64,000 nt of DNA from Anaerotruncus rubiinfantis (GCF_900078395.1 NZ_FKLA01000008.1:372001-436000); one strand, 5' to 3'; counted from the first letter of the stretch, positions 17,157 to 26,134 are shown. Translations and numbers: made by a program. The notes: generated from the letters alone by a model not told the origin.

Positions 17157-18239
17157 TTACGGGTTGCCGTACAGAAGATCATAGGCTCTCTGGTACAGGC
17201 CTTCGGTCCACTCAGGGAACGCAGCTTCAACATTGGCTTTGCTATACTCAATGAAGGGGGTTTTATCAATTTCGGTGATGGTCACACCGGCGTCGATCAA
17301 TTTCTGATCATATTCGTCCGCGACGGCTGAGGTGAGCTCTACAGTTTCCTTAGCGAAATCATCTCCAACCGTATCAAGCGCTTTTTTAGCAACATCTGGA
17401 AGACTGTTATAAACATCGGCGGACATGATGACCGCGCTGTTGCAGACGAGGTGTTCGGTTTTGATCAGGTTTTTGCAGACTTCATAGATTTTTGCGGAAT
17501 AGAGCAGTGTAGACGGACTTTCACACGCGTCCGCAACGCCCTGGGTCAGAGCCTGGTAAACCTCGCTCCACGGGGTGTTGGTGGCGTTTGCGCCCAAGCA
17601 CTGCGCGGTGAAGTTCCACATCTTCGAGGTGCCGACGCGCAGCTTAATGGATTTGAAATCTTCTGCCTGTGCGACGGGTTTTTTGGAGATAACGTTGCGG
17701 GTTCCGAAGTACATGGCGGAGATGACATGCACGCCGTTTTCCTCCAGCTTGGAGTCGATTTCGGTACCGATATCGGATTTCCACAGGTCATAAATTTGAG
17801 AGGGCTTCTGAATCAGATATGGGACATGATAGATGGAGGCATCCGCGCAGTAGTCGACCAAGCCCGCATAATCTGGGACGTTGATGAATTCCGCGCCATT
17901 GGCAACCGCCTGTGTGATTTCATCATTAGTGCCCAAAGACTGGTCAGTGTAGAGCTCCAACTTGAGGGTGCCCTCACTGGCCTCCTCCACACGGCTGACA
18001 AAACTCTCCCACCAGGCATATTGTGGATCGGTGGTTCCAACGGTCAGGTTGACCTTCAAAACTTTTGTCTCTGCCGGAGCCGCGGCATTCGGAGCGCTAT
18101 CCGCCTGGGATGCTGGGGCGGCGGAGGCTGCAGGGGTGGCGGGCGCGCTGGATGAGGCGGCCTCATTGGAGCCGCAGCCTGCGAAGCAGGCAAGGATGGT
18201 AGCTGTTGCGAGGATCAATGCGAGCAGTTTCTTTTTCAT
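17157..18239 (-). CDS. TRAP transporter substrate-binding lipoprotein (DctP family)
   Basis: 360 residues. The N-terminus MKKKLLALILATATILACFA followed by GCGSN gives a lipobox at FAGC, then an Ala/Ser/Pro linker. The DctP core shows SLGTNDEITQAVANGAEFIN, the typical substrate segment FKSIKLRVGTSKMW with the carboxylate-binding Arg, and the helix following TPWSEVYQALTQGVADACES. It captures the substrate of the large - strand operon outside the membrane. Confidence 0.93.
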   Translation of the reverse strand: MKKKLLALILATATILACFAGCGSNEAASSSAPATPAASAAPASQADSAPNAAAPAETKVLKVNLTVGTTDPQYAWWESFVSRVEEASEGTLKLELYTDQSLGTNDEITQAVANGAEFINVPDYAGLVDYCADASIYHVPYLIQKPSQIYDLWKSDIGTEIDSKLEENGVHVISAMYFGTRNVISKKPVAQAEDFKSIKLRVGTSKMWNFTAQCLGANATNTPWSEVYQALTQGVADACESPSTLLYSAKIYEVCKNLIKTEHLVCNSAVIMSADVYNSLPDVAKKALDTVGDDFAKETVELTSAVADEYDQKLIDAGVTITEIDKTPFIEYSKANVEAAFPEWTEGLYQRAYDLLYGNP

Positions 18240-18307
18240 TACTTCTTTTCTCCTTTACAGGTTGATTGGGGACAATGGATAGATTGGAATGGCTTCTAAC
18301 CGAAAGA

Positions 18308-19096
18308 TCATTTCAGAAGCCATGTATGCGCTTGTTCGTTGCTGCAGTTTTCGCGAATCCAGGGATTACCATCCAGATGGCGGATCAGCCACAGGTAGTA
18401 GATAGGATAACCCGGTGCAGCCACCTGCGGATGTACAAGATTCGGAGCGATGGCGCAGAAACTCCCGTCCTTAATTTTGAAAACTTCCTCCCCCACGAAG
18501 GAAGCGCCGAATCCATCCGGATTTTCCATCCGGAAATAGTAGACCTCCGGCTGTTCATGACAGTGCGGAACATAGCCGGACCAGCGTCCCGGAAACATGA
18601 TGGTTTCTCCGAGTACAAGGTTGGAGTAAGGCGCGTCGGCGTATTCAAACGCAGTTCGGACCTTTCGTACGGCAGTCCCTTCCCAGAGCCCGTCGCACGC
18701 AATGTTTTCGCGTGTATTTTCTGGTGTGTAGAATACCGGCGCAAACCTTCGGTTATTTTCAGTGTAGATGAGCACAATTTCTGAGGGCTTACCGGCGGTT
18801 ATGGTGACTTGAGTCCCACCGCAGACATGTAGGCAATAGATGCCATGATTAAAAAAACTTTTTCGAAGGACATTTTTTTGTTCTCCGTTATAGCGAAAGG
18901 CTGCGTCGCCCCGCAGAAGGACGACCGCAAGCTCGTCCTGATCCGGTACGCGGATAGTTTTTTCCTGCCCCGCAGCCAGTACCCAGGAACGCATCTCCAT
19001 CAACATATCCCGATAGATGCCCTGACGGTCGAAAATTAGCTTTTCACCGCTTGAATCAAAAGCCGTGTAACCGAAGCTTTTTTTTCGAAGATCCAT
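18308..19096 (-). CDS. IolB/KduI-type sugar isomerase (5-deoxy-glucuronate isomerase family)
   Basis: 262 residues from ATG 19096, which has AGGA eight bases upstream. This is a double cupin. The second half has the metal motif PHCHEQPEVYYFRM followed by GFGASFVGEEVF, DGSFCAIAPNLVHPQVAAPG and YYLWLIRH, close to the IolB pattern. Related enzymes isomerise 5-deoxy-glucuronate or 5-keto-4-deoxyuronate to ketoses. No other inositol gene is present, so its substrate here probably differs. It follows the dehydrogenase in the same operon. Confidence 0.85.
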   Translation of the reverse strand: MDLRKKSFGYTAFDSSGEKLIFDRQGIYRDMLMEMRSWVLAAGQEKTIRVPDQDELAVVLLRGDAAFRYNGEQKNVLRKSFFNHGIYCLHVCGGTQVTITAGKPSEIVLIYTENNRRFAPVFYTPENTRENIACDGLWEGTAVRKVRTAFEYADAPYSNLVLGETIMFPGRWSGYVPHCHEQPEVYYFRMENPDGFGASFVGEEVFKIKDGSFCAIAPNLVHPQVAAPGYPIYYLWLIRHLDGNPWIRENCSNEQAHTWLLK

Positions 19097-19107
19097 AAGA
19101 TTTTTCC

Positions 19108-20142
19108 TCACATCTCCAGAATGCATTTAAGCACCGACTGCCCATTGTGAATCGCATAGTCAAAAGCTTTGGCGGTCTCCTCAAACGGGAAGATATCAGG
19201 CTTGAGTGCCTTGAGATCGATTTTTCCGCTGGAGATCAGCTCCAGCGCGAGCGGATAGACATTGGCATAGCGAAAGACACATTTAAGGTCGATTTCTTTC
19301 ATATTGATCTCGACCGGGCGCAGCGGCGTTGGATTGGACACGTTTCCGACTGTTACGATAGTGCCGCCCCGTTTAACCGCGTCGGCCGCCATCACCAACG
19401 TTTCCGGCCTGCCCGCGGTTTCAAAGACGACATCCGCGAACTTACCGTCAGTGAGTCCCGCCACCCGGGAAGCAACGTCCTCCTGCTTTGAATTGATCAC
19501 AGTGGAGGCGCCGAGTTCTTTAGCTTTTTGCAGGCGGTTGTCGAAGATGTCCACCGCGATAATCCGGGTGGCGTTTTTGGCTTTACAGGCAAGCAGGGTC
19601 ATGATCCCGATGCAGCCCGTCCCCAATACCAGCACGGTATCGCCGCACTTGACATTTCCGCGGTTAGCTGCATGAAGTCCTACCGCGAGTGGTTCAATCA
19701 GCGCACCCTCCACCGTGGAAAGATTGTCCGGCAGCTTGAAGCAGTTTTTGGCGGGAAAAACCACATAATCCTGCATACTGCCCACATTGGGATAAGCAGA
19801 CAAGAATTTCATGTTCTGGCAGAGGTTATATCGACCACTTTTGCAGTATTCGCATTCCCCACAGCCTACACCCGGCTCAACACAGACCCTGTCTCCGACC
19901 TTGACGTTGCGGACATTTTTGCCGGTTTCCACAATTTCACCCGCGAATTCATGCCCGAGCACGAAGGGGAAGGAGATCACCCGCTTACCGGTGCGAGCCT
20001 CCTGAAAGTTATGTACATCTGAACCACAGATACCGCAATGGCGTACTTTAATCAGCACTTCACCGCTGCCGGGGGAAGGGACTGGCCCGGTGGTCATCCG
20101 AATCTGAGCCTTTCCGACAAGGCTCGCAACCCTATTTTCCAT
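19108..20142 (-). CDS. Zinc-dependent polyol dehydrogenase (sorbitol/xylitol dehydrogenase type, MDR superfamily)
   Basis: 344 residues. Catalytic zinc ligands are Cys of HCGICGSDVH and His/Glu of LGHEFAGEI. A structural-zinc lobe with four Cys (VGCGECEYCKSGRYNLC) is intact. The NAD site reads LGTGCIGIMT. The C-terminal segment VFRYANVYPLALELISSGKI is characteristic of the sorbitol/xylitol dehydrogenase branch. It probably oxidises the imported polyol, or a sugar acid hydroxyl, as the first step. It is the first gene of the large - strand operon. Confidence 0.92.
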   Translation of the reverse strand: MENRVASLVGKAQIRMTTGPVPSPGSGEVLIKVRHCGICGSDVHNFQEARTGKRVISFPFVLGHEFAGEIVETGKNVRNVKVGDRVCVEPGVGCGECEYCKSGRYNLCQNMKFLSAYPNVGSMQDYVVFPAKNCFKLPDNLSTVEGALIEPLAVGLHAANRGNVKCGDTVLVLGTGCIGIMTLLACKAKNATRIIAVDIFDNRLQKAKELGASTVINSKQEDVASRVAGLTDGKFADVVFETAGRPETLVMAADAVKRGGTIVTVGNVSNPTPLRPVEINMKEIDLKCVFRYANVYPLALELISSGKIDLKALKPDIFPFEETAKAFDYAIHNGQSVLKCILEM

Positions 20143-20196
20143 ATATTTCCTCCTAACCTATTCATTACAATAAAACGGAGCAATTGATAAACTAGA

Positions 20197-20206
20197 ATAC
20201 TAGTAT
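20197..20206. promoter_or_regulatory. Candidate operator palindrome upstream of the - strand operon
   Basis: A perfect 10-bp palindrome ATACTAGTAT lies about 55 bases before the dehydrogenase start codon. Just beyond it, the - strand reads TGAAAGCGTATTAG (20208-20221), a partial match to a CcpA cre site. Either could mediate control; the match to GntR-type operators is only by symmetry. Confidence 0.35.
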
Positions 20207-20629
20207 CTAATACGCTTTCAGTATATCGATCAAATAAAAGAAAGTCAATATACGATTTGAATATGTTTTTTTGTAAAAATTCAGCGTTTTTTCTGTTTTT
20301 TAGTAGAAATGGGGAATAATAAACGACCAGAATGTGCAATTCTTCTATCAAAAAAATTTTTAGCCCAGCTTTCTGGAATGCTGGAAACCGGAATATGGAA
20401 AGCGATGAGGAGAATTCCTGGAAAAATACATTTGAAAAGGCTGGCTTTCTGGGTCGAACTGAGATCTGAAAGACCTGCGTAGAGCGCTGGAGAATCTTGT
20501 ATTGGAACGGTATGGTTCTGCTATTTCCAGCAGGTCCGGTAGCAGGAAATCCAGGTACAGGAGGAAGTCTGCGGTGGATGCCGGTATGCTTTCCGCCGTC
20601 TTTGCAAACGCTCTGAAAACTATATGCGG

Positions 20630-20677
20630 AAAACACCGCCTCCTTCACATTTAGCATGTGCAGGATGGCGGTGTTTT
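20630..20677 (+). terminator. Rho-independent terminator
   Basis: AAAACACCGCC (20630-20640) pairs with GGCGGTGTTTT (20667-20677). A CACAT/ATGTG inner stem extends it, and a run of seven T lies at the 3' arm. It points rightward, although no intact + gene precedes it. Confidence 0.85.
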
Positions 20678-21314
20678 TTTATCTGTCTCCTAAAAAATCC
20701 AATGGGGTGGATGATGTGATTCTCCGAAGGACTGAGGGCGGAGAGCTGTGTTTGGATCGGCGAGCATTCCGCCACGCCGGATGGAAAACTGGCAGAACCA
20801 AGTTTCGCATGTTTCAGATACCTGTCATAATTGGCAGAAAGCAGAGATTTTCGATCTTTTCCTGATGCAAACTGTAAATTACAATTATAAAGTGATATGA
20901 AAATCTCATGGTTGCAGCTCAAAGTGCGGAAAGAGCAGGATTAAATTCACCAGGGTTCGCATATCAGGATTGGGAGTTGTGGCCGCCTTTATTTTGCCTG
21001 TTCCTGACAAATTTTCGAGTGGTTTTATCAAGCTTCATGGATCAACAGACAATGCCGGCGCGTCTCGTTTGGCATTTTGTTCCCGATTTATTTTTACAAA
21101 ACGCAATCGAACTGTTGTTTTTCAAATGCCGGTAGCTGAGTGAACTGGATAATCCCTCGTCCATTTCGTTTCAGGCAGGATGGAACCGTATGCGAAGCGA
21201 ACAACAATAATTCGGGAGAAATCTTTTCGTACACAGGAAACAGTTGCGGCACTGGTGCGATGATGGTTACTTTCCGTTATGACACTTGGCTTTGAAAAGG
21301 CTATCAACGATCAA

Positions 21315-22133
21315 TCATCTGCCAAGGCTGATCGCACGCATCTGTGCCGCAGGAAACTGATCAGCATAGGGAGTAAGGGAGTTGCAGATACGGGAGAGTA
21401 TTTTTGCATAATCTTCAAGCAGCTCATCCTTCATACTCATCAATGTGCCGGAAATACTCAGTGCACCGGTAGGATAGCCGCTGGAATCGCGCACCGGCAT
21501 GGCTACACATTTTACTCCCGGAGACTCCTCTTCAATGTCAATTGCATAACCACGCTGACGGGTTGAATTCAGCTCGGCATTGAGTACATCTCGGTCAGTG
21601 ATGGTATTTGGTGTAAAGCCTTGCAGACCCCAGCGATCAATCACGAAGTCGATTTCTTCCTGTGGAAGATAGGCCATCATAGCTTTCCCACATCCAGTGC
21701 AGTACATCGGGAGTGTTTTTCCGGTAATCGAGTAGTTTCCAATCCGGATAGAGGGATACATCGCTTCCAGATAGAGAACCCGCCCGTTGATGTGGGAGGT
21801 AAGATATACGATTTCACCGGTTTTAATCTGGATTTCCTCAAGGAAAGGCATTGCGTATTGGATAATTGGCAGGGATGCGCGCAGGCAGTAGCTAAGCTCC
21901 ATGAGCTTATAGCCCAGCTGATAGGTCTGTTCCCCTTGGGCGCGCAATAAGAGCCCCCCCCGCTCCAAAGTACGCAACAGATTTAAGGTTGTGCTTTTGG
22001 GTTGTCCTAGTTGCTGGCTGATCTGCGCGAGTGACAGCCGTGGCTGAGCTGGGGTAAAGCAGTCCAGAATTCGAGTCGCTTTTACGACGGAACCAACAAG
22101 GTTCGCGGCTGCAGATTGTTCACTCTTTTTCAT
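21315..22133 (-). CDS. IclR-family transcriptional regulator
   Basis: 272 residues. An N-terminal winged helix (LVGSVVKATRILDCF, LSLAQISQQLGQPKSTTLNL, LRTLERGGLL) is followed by an IclR effector domain with GKTLPMYCTGCGKAMMAYLP and CVAMPVRDSSGYPTGALSIS. Members sense small catabolic acids. It is divergent from the DapA/DhaK/TRAP operon, and an operator-like inverted repeat lies between the two promoters. It probably controls that operon and itself. Confidence 0.93.
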   Translation of the reverse strand: MKKSEQSAAANLVGSVVKATRILDCFTPAQPRLSLAQISQQLGQPKSTTLNLLRTLERGGLLLRAQGEQTYQLGYKLMELSYCLRASLPIIQYAMPFLEEIQIKTGEIVYLTSHINGRVLYLEAMYPSIRIGNYSITGKTLPMYCTGCGKAMMAYLPQEEIDFVIDRWGLQGFTPNTITDRDVLNAELNSTRQRGYAIDIEEESPGVKCVAMPVRDSSGYPTGALSISGTLMSMKDELLEDYAKILSRICNSLTPYADQFPAAQMRAISLGR

Positions 22134-22214
22134 TCAAATTGTCACACCCTTCAAAGATAAAATATAGAATCGCATAAATGTTCAGCATCGCAGAATATCG
22201 TTTCTTATAATATA

Positions 22215-22243
22215 GTTATACCCGAGGGCGAAAAAAATGTCAA
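22215..22243 (-). promoter_or_regulatory. Predicted sigma-A promoter of the iclR-type gene
   Basis: On the - strand TTGACA (22238-22243) and TATAAC (22215-22220) are separated by exactly 17 bases. The -35 overlaps the inverted repeat at 22240-22261, as expected for autoregulation. Confidence 0.65.
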
Positions 22244-22261
22244 TATAAATTATCATATTGA
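22240..22261. promoter_or_regulatory. Candidate IclR operator
   Basis: The inverted repeat TCAATAT-N8-ATATTGA lies between the divergent promoters, touching the -35 of the regulator gene and about 20 bases from the -35 of the operon. Assignment to the IclR protein is inferred from position. Confidence 0.5.
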
Positions 22262-22282
22262 ATTTTGTGCATTATTGCTATA

Positions 22283-22311
22283 TTGACGTGCGGGTATAGT
22301 TGTGCTATATT
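22283..22311 (+). promoter_or_regulatory. Predicted sigma-A promoter of the dapA-like operon
   Basis: TTGACG (22283-22288) and TATATT (22306-22311) with a 17-base spacer, about 70 bases upstream of the first gene. Confidence 0.7.
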
Positions 22312-22382
22312 GAAATTGAAAATAATAAAGTGAATATAATTCAGCATTAATGAACGATTAAACAGAAAATTAGGTGGTGCTT

Positions 22383-23276
22383 ATGAAGAAACTTTATGGC
22401 GTCATAACAGCAATGACAACCCCTTTCGATGAGGCAAACAACCTTGATATCGAAGCGCTTCGTCAACAGACACGCTTTCTAATTGAAAAGGGTGTCAATT
22501 GTCTGTATCCTTGCGGGACAACTGGCGAGATGTACCTGATGACACTTGAAGAACGGGAACAGGTTGCTAAGACCGTTGTGGAAGAAGCAGATCATCGAGT
22601 AACGGTTTACATCCATGCTGGTGCAATGACCCAGGAGGATACGATCAGGTTGGCCCGGCACGCTCACGAAATCGGAGCGGATGGGGTTGGCGTTGTCACG
22701 CCGAGCTATTTTTCGCTGGACGAACGGGCGATGGTGGAATATTATCGCAGCGTCTGCGCAGCGCTCCCGTCGGACTTTCCAGTATATGTTTATGTGATTC
22801 CCCAGCTAGCGCATAATGACATCTCGCCTGCGGCAATGGAGAAAATCTGCGCGCAGTGCCCGAATGTGATCGGCGTGAAATACAGCTATCCAGATATGAA
22901 TCGGATGCTTCAGTATACCCGGGTGAAAAACGGTGATTTTTCCGTGGTATTTGGGCCGGACCATATGTTTCTTTCTGCTTTGGTTGCAGGATGCGATGGA
23001 ACCGTCTCTGGATGCTCGGGGCCAGTACCGGAACCATTTGTCGAAGTATACCGGCAATTTCGTGTGGGAAACATGGAAGCGGCACAAAAAGCGCAGAAAA
23101 AGGCAACTGATCTATGCTGGCTGATGAAATGCGGCGGAGACATGTCGATCTTTAAGAATATCCTTACCCTGCGCGGCGTGAAGGGCGGACACATGCGCAA
23201 ACCGCTGCTTGATCTTACCGATGCCGATCGGGATACGCTTATGGAAAAAGTGAAACCATACCTGACGGAACAGTAA
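22383..23276 (+). CDS. DapA/NanA-family class I aldolase or lyase
   Basis: 297 residues from ATG 22383; AGGTGG lies five bases upstream, so the GTG at 22374 is part of that site. Family motifs are PCGTTGEMYLMTLEER, HAGAMTQEDTIRLARHA, the Tyr in PVYVYVIPQ and the Schiff-base Lys in NVIGVKYSYPDM. Members include dihydrodipicolinate synthase, N-acetylneuraminate lyase and 2-keto-3-deoxy-sugar-acid aldolases. First in an operon with sugar-type kinase and TRAP genes, it is more likely a catabolic 2-keto-3-deoxy acid aldolase or dehydratase than a lysine enzyme. Confidence 0.88.
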   Translation: MKKLYGVITAMTTPFDEANNLDIEALRQQTRFLIEKGVNCLYPCGTTGEMYLMTLEEREQVAKTVVEEADHRVTVYIHAGAMTQEDTIRLARHAHEIGADGVGVVTPSYFSLDERAMVEYYRSVCAALPSDFPVYVYVIPQLAHNDISPAAMEKICAQCPNVIGVKYSYPDMNRMLQYTRVKNGDFSVVFGPDHMFLSALVAGCDGTVSGCSGPVPEPFVEVYRQFRVGNMEAAQKAQKKATDLCWLMKCGGDMSIFKNILTLRGVKGGHMRKPLLDLTDADRDTLMEKVKPYLTEQ

Positions 23277-23288
23277 AGGAGGCACCGA

Positions 23289-24287
23289 ATGAAAAAGATT
23301 ATCAATCGTCCGGAAGATTACACCGATGATATGCTGCGCGGTATCTATGCCGCGCATAGCGGAATTGTCAAATACGTGAACGACGATCTGCGCTGTTACT
23401 GCGCCGCCTATAAGAAGCCTGGTAAGGTTGCGATTATCACTGGAGGCGGTACCGGACATCTGCCGCTGTTCCTCGGATATGTAGGCGAAGGGCTGCTCGA
23501 CGGATGCGGGGTAGGCGGTGTGTTCCAGTCTCCATCTGCGGAGCAGATTTACAATATCAGCAGAGCGGTGGAAGCCGGCGCCGGCATCCTTTATCTCTAC
23601 GGAAACTATACCGGCGACATCATGAATTTTGATATGGCGGCAGAGATGTGCGAGATGGACGGCATCGTGACCAAGTCGATCGTAGGGGCGGATGATGTGA
23701 ATTCGGCTCCGGCGGAAAATGCCGGTGCGCGGCGCGGTGTGGCGGGAATATTTTTCCTTTATAAATGCGCGGGCGCGAAAGCGGCGCGGATGGGTACGCT
23801 TGAGGAAGTGCTCGCGGTCGCGAAGAAGGCAAAGGAGAGAACCAGGACGGTCGGCTTCGCGCTGACGCCCTGCGTCATCCCGGAGCTTGGAAAATCGAAC
23901 TTCGAACTCGGGGAAAACGAGATGGCCATGGGGATGGGCATCCATGGGGAACCTGGAGTTTGGAACGGGCCGGTACGCACAGCGGATGAACTGGCCAAGG
24001 AATCTCTCGATACGATTTTGGGAGATATGCCGGTCGCTTCTGGGGAAGAAGTGGCTCTGCTGGTGAACGGCCTTGGCGCGACCTCGCTGGAGGAGCTTTA
24101 TATTCTGAGCGGAGCGGCCTCCAGTCAGCTTACGGGGAAAGGCGTGCATGTCTACAGGACCTTCGTCGGGGAATATGCCACTTCTATGGAGATGGCGGGC
24201 GCATCGATCAGCCTGATGCGCTTGGACGGCGAACTCAAGGAGCTTCTGGACGCGCCGGCGCATACGCCTTTTTATACGCAGGTGTAA
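23289..24287 (+). CDS. DhaK-like kinase subunit (second, divergent copy)
   Basis: 332 residues. The DhaK fold is recognisable by GVGGVFQSPSAEQIYN, YLYGNYTGDIMNFDMA, ARRGVAGIFF and the substrate-binding His of GMGIHGEPGV. The usual GGGSGHEP loop reads GGGTGHLP, and the residues after the HGEPG motif also differ from the first copy. The ketone-binding pocket may therefore accept another substrate. The start at 23289 has AAAGGAGG upstream. Paired with the dhaL-like gene 13 bases downstream. Confidence 0.9.
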   Translation: MKKIINRPEDYTDDMLRGIYAAHSGIVKYVNDDLRCYCAAYKKPGKVAIITGGGTGHLPLFLGYVGEGLLDGCGVGGVFQSPSAEQIYNISRAVEAGAGILYLYGNYTGDIMNFDMAAEMCEMDGIVTKSIVGADDVNSAPAENAGARRGVAGIFFLYKCAGAKAARMGTLEEVLAVAKKAKERTRTVGFALTPCVIPELGKSNFELGENEMAMGMGIHGEPGVWNGPVRTADELAKESLDTILGDMPVASGEEVALLVNGLGATSLEELYILSGAASSQLTGKGVHVYRTFVGEYATSMEMAGASISLMRLDGELKELLDAPAHTPFYTQV

Positions 24288-24300
24288 GGGGAGAATACAT

Positions 24301-24969
24301 ATGGAAAAAATCGAACTATCTGGGCTGTCCGGTCTATTTACCTGTGTCGCAAAGGTCATGACGGCGCATGCGGACGAGCTATGTGAGATGGATGCCAAAA
24401 TGGGGGACGGCGACCTTGGGCTCACGATGAAAAAAGGGTTTGCGGCATTGCCGCAGCTGATTGAAGAGATTGATGAGCCGGATATCGGTATTCGGCTGAT
24501 GAAAGCTGGCATGAAGATGGCGTCTGTGGTCCCTTCCACAATGGGGACATTAATGGCGTCTGGCGTGTTGACTGGCGGAAAGGCGTTAAAGGGTAAGACC
24601 ACGCTTGACGCGGCGGGATTTGCCGCTTACCTTGACGGATTCTCCGCGGGAATTATGAAGCGTGGGAAATGTGAACCAGGGGACAGGACCGTTTTAGACG
24701 CGATAGCTCCCGCGGCACAGGCCGCGCTTGGGTGCCTTTCGGAAAATCCGGGCGCCACGCTCGCATCGGTCTGCGAAGCAGCGGTGATCGGAGCACAGAA
24801 GGGCGTCGAGTCAACACGGGAAATGCTTCCGAAATATGGGAAGGCGGCGACCTTTGCGCGGCGCGCGCGCGGTGTGATCGACCAGGGGGCATATGCCGGA
24901 CTGCTGATGCTGCAAGGTTATCAACGTTATATCTGCTGCGGAGAAAACGAATCGGGGGAGTCGAAATAA
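24301..24969 (+). CDS. DhaL-like kinase subunit (second, divergent copy)
   Basis: 222 residues. The metal-nucleotide motif reads LCEMDAKMGDGDLGLTMKKG: the Asp residues are kept, but the His of the usual GDGDHG is Leu. The second motif, PGDRTVLDAIAPAAQAALGC, is normal. It should provide the phosphoryl-transfer half of the kinase. No DhaM homologue is seen. The His-to-Leu change matches the divergence of its DhaK partner and suggests a separate subfamily. Confidence 0.88.
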   Translation: MEKIELSGLSGLFTCVAKVMTAHADELCEMDAKMGDGDLGLTMKKGFAALPQLIEEIDEPDIGIRLMKAGMKMASVVPSTMGTLMASGVLTGGKALKGKTTLDAAGFAAYLDGFSAGIMKRGKCEPGDRTVLDAIAPAAQAALGCLSENPGATLASVCEAAVIGAQKGVESTREMLPKYGKAATFARRARGVIDQGAYAGLLMLQGYQRYICCGENESGESK

Positions 24970-25060
24970 TTCTCATCGAGAAATGTGTGTAAAGTATGAA
25001 AGCGTACGACAGCGGGGATGTTTCCCGCATACTGCTAAATGAGAAAGGTTGGAATAAAAC

Positions 25061-26122
25061 ATGAAAAAGAAAATTGCGTTTCTCCTGGCATTTGCAATGC
25101 TCCTGACCCTGTGCGCTTGCTCGGGTGGCAGCGCCGCCCCGTCATCGTCCGCATCAGGCGGTGCCGCTCCATCCGCCGGCGGCGAACCTGCCGCAGCCAG
25201 CCCGGAATTCACGCTGAAAATCGGCCACGACCAGGGCGAGTCCCATCCGTATGAAAACTTTGCCCAGGCGTTCAAACAAGCTGTGGAAACGAACTCGAAC
25301 GGCCGCATCCAGGTGGACATCTTCAATAGCGCCGTATTGGGCACCGAAACCGAAATGACCGAAAGTCTGCGGCTTGGCACACTTGACTTTTTGATCAGCA
25401 CTACCTCCAACTCCTCAAGTATTATCCCGGAGTTGGGCATTCTGGGCATGCCGTTTTTGTACCAGTCGACCGAACACGCGGTCGCGGTTTGCAACGATGA
25501 AAAAATTCTGGACTACTGGCAGGATCTTGTGAAGAACTCGAACACAAACATCACCCTTCTGAATATCGCGGCCTCCGGCTGGCGCAACATTTATTCGACC
25601 TTCGCAATCAACTCCTTGGACGACATCAAGGGGATCAACCTGCGCTGCCAGGCCGCCGAGATCGAGACCAACATGTGGAAAACGCTCGGCGCGAACCCGG
25701 TCACCATGTCCTTTGGCGAAATCTACACCTCGTTTGAAACCAACCTGATTGTCGCGGCCGAAAACTGTGCGACCTCCTATTATACCAACGCACATTATGA
25801 AGTCGCACCCTATTTTGTCAAAACGCAGCACACCATCATGATCCATCCCATTATGGCGTCTAGCCAGACGATGGATAAACTTGATGAGGAACTTCAGCAG
25901 GTCGTTTACGATGCCGCGCAGACGGCGGCTGACGCGCTGTTCGATGCGCAGATGGAAAAGGATGAGTTTTATTTGCAGGAAGCGGTCTCCAAGCAGGGCG
26001 TGACCTATATTGAGGACTTCGACATGAGCCCGGCTTACGAGGCGTGCGCTCCGCTGCATATCGATTATGCTGAGCGTCTCAACCAGAAAGAAGCATTGGA
26101 CGCGATTCTTGCACTCGCCTGA
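25061..26122 (+). CDS. TRAP transporter substrate-binding lipoprotein (DctP family)
   Basis: 353 residues with signal MKKKIAFLLAFAMLLTL and lipobox Cys20 (LCAC). A Ser/Ala/Gly linker and a DctP domain follow: LKIGHDQGESHPYENFAQAF, SLRLGTLDFLISTTSNSSS and the ligand-binding Arg segment IKGINLRCQAAEIETNMWK. The partner permeases lie 2.6 kb downstream, beyond three CoA-metabolism genes. That is an unusual split and ties transport to that chemistry. Confidence 0.92.
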   Translation: MKKKIAFLLAFAMLLTLCACSGGSAAPSSSASGGAAPSAGGEPAAASPEFTLKIGHDQGESHPYENFAQAFKQAVETNSNGRIQVDIFNSAVLGTETEMTESLRLGTLDFLISTTSNSSSIIPELGILGMPFLYQSTEHAVAVCNDEKILDYWQDLVKNSNTNITLLNIAASGWRNIYSTFAINSLDDIKGINLRCQAAEIETNMWKTLGANPVTMSFGEIYTSFETNLIVAAENCATSYYTNAHYEVAPYFVKTQHTIMIHPIMASSQTMDKLDEELQQVVYDAAQTAADALFDAQMEKDEFYLQEAVSKQGVTYIEDFDMSPAYEACAPLHIDYAERLNQKEALDAILALA

Positions 26123-26134
26123 TAAACCGGTTCG

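Larger units (their letters stand above)
20143..21314. other. Long intergenic region, mostly unexplained
   Basis: The left end is the promoter region of the - strand operon. A strong terminator lies at 20630-20677. A + frame from about 20898 to 21143 without start codon reads like worn coding sequence (for example VRISGLGVVAAFILPVPDKF), but I do not recognise a family. No RNA gene or intact CDS is seen. Confidence 0.5.

Noticed and set aside
23112..24602. A 496-codon open frame on the - strand
   Set aside because: It lies entirely antisense to the dhaK/dhaL-like genes and the end of the dapA-like gene. It has Arg/His-rich low-quality content and no ribosome site, so it is a shadow of high-GC third positions.
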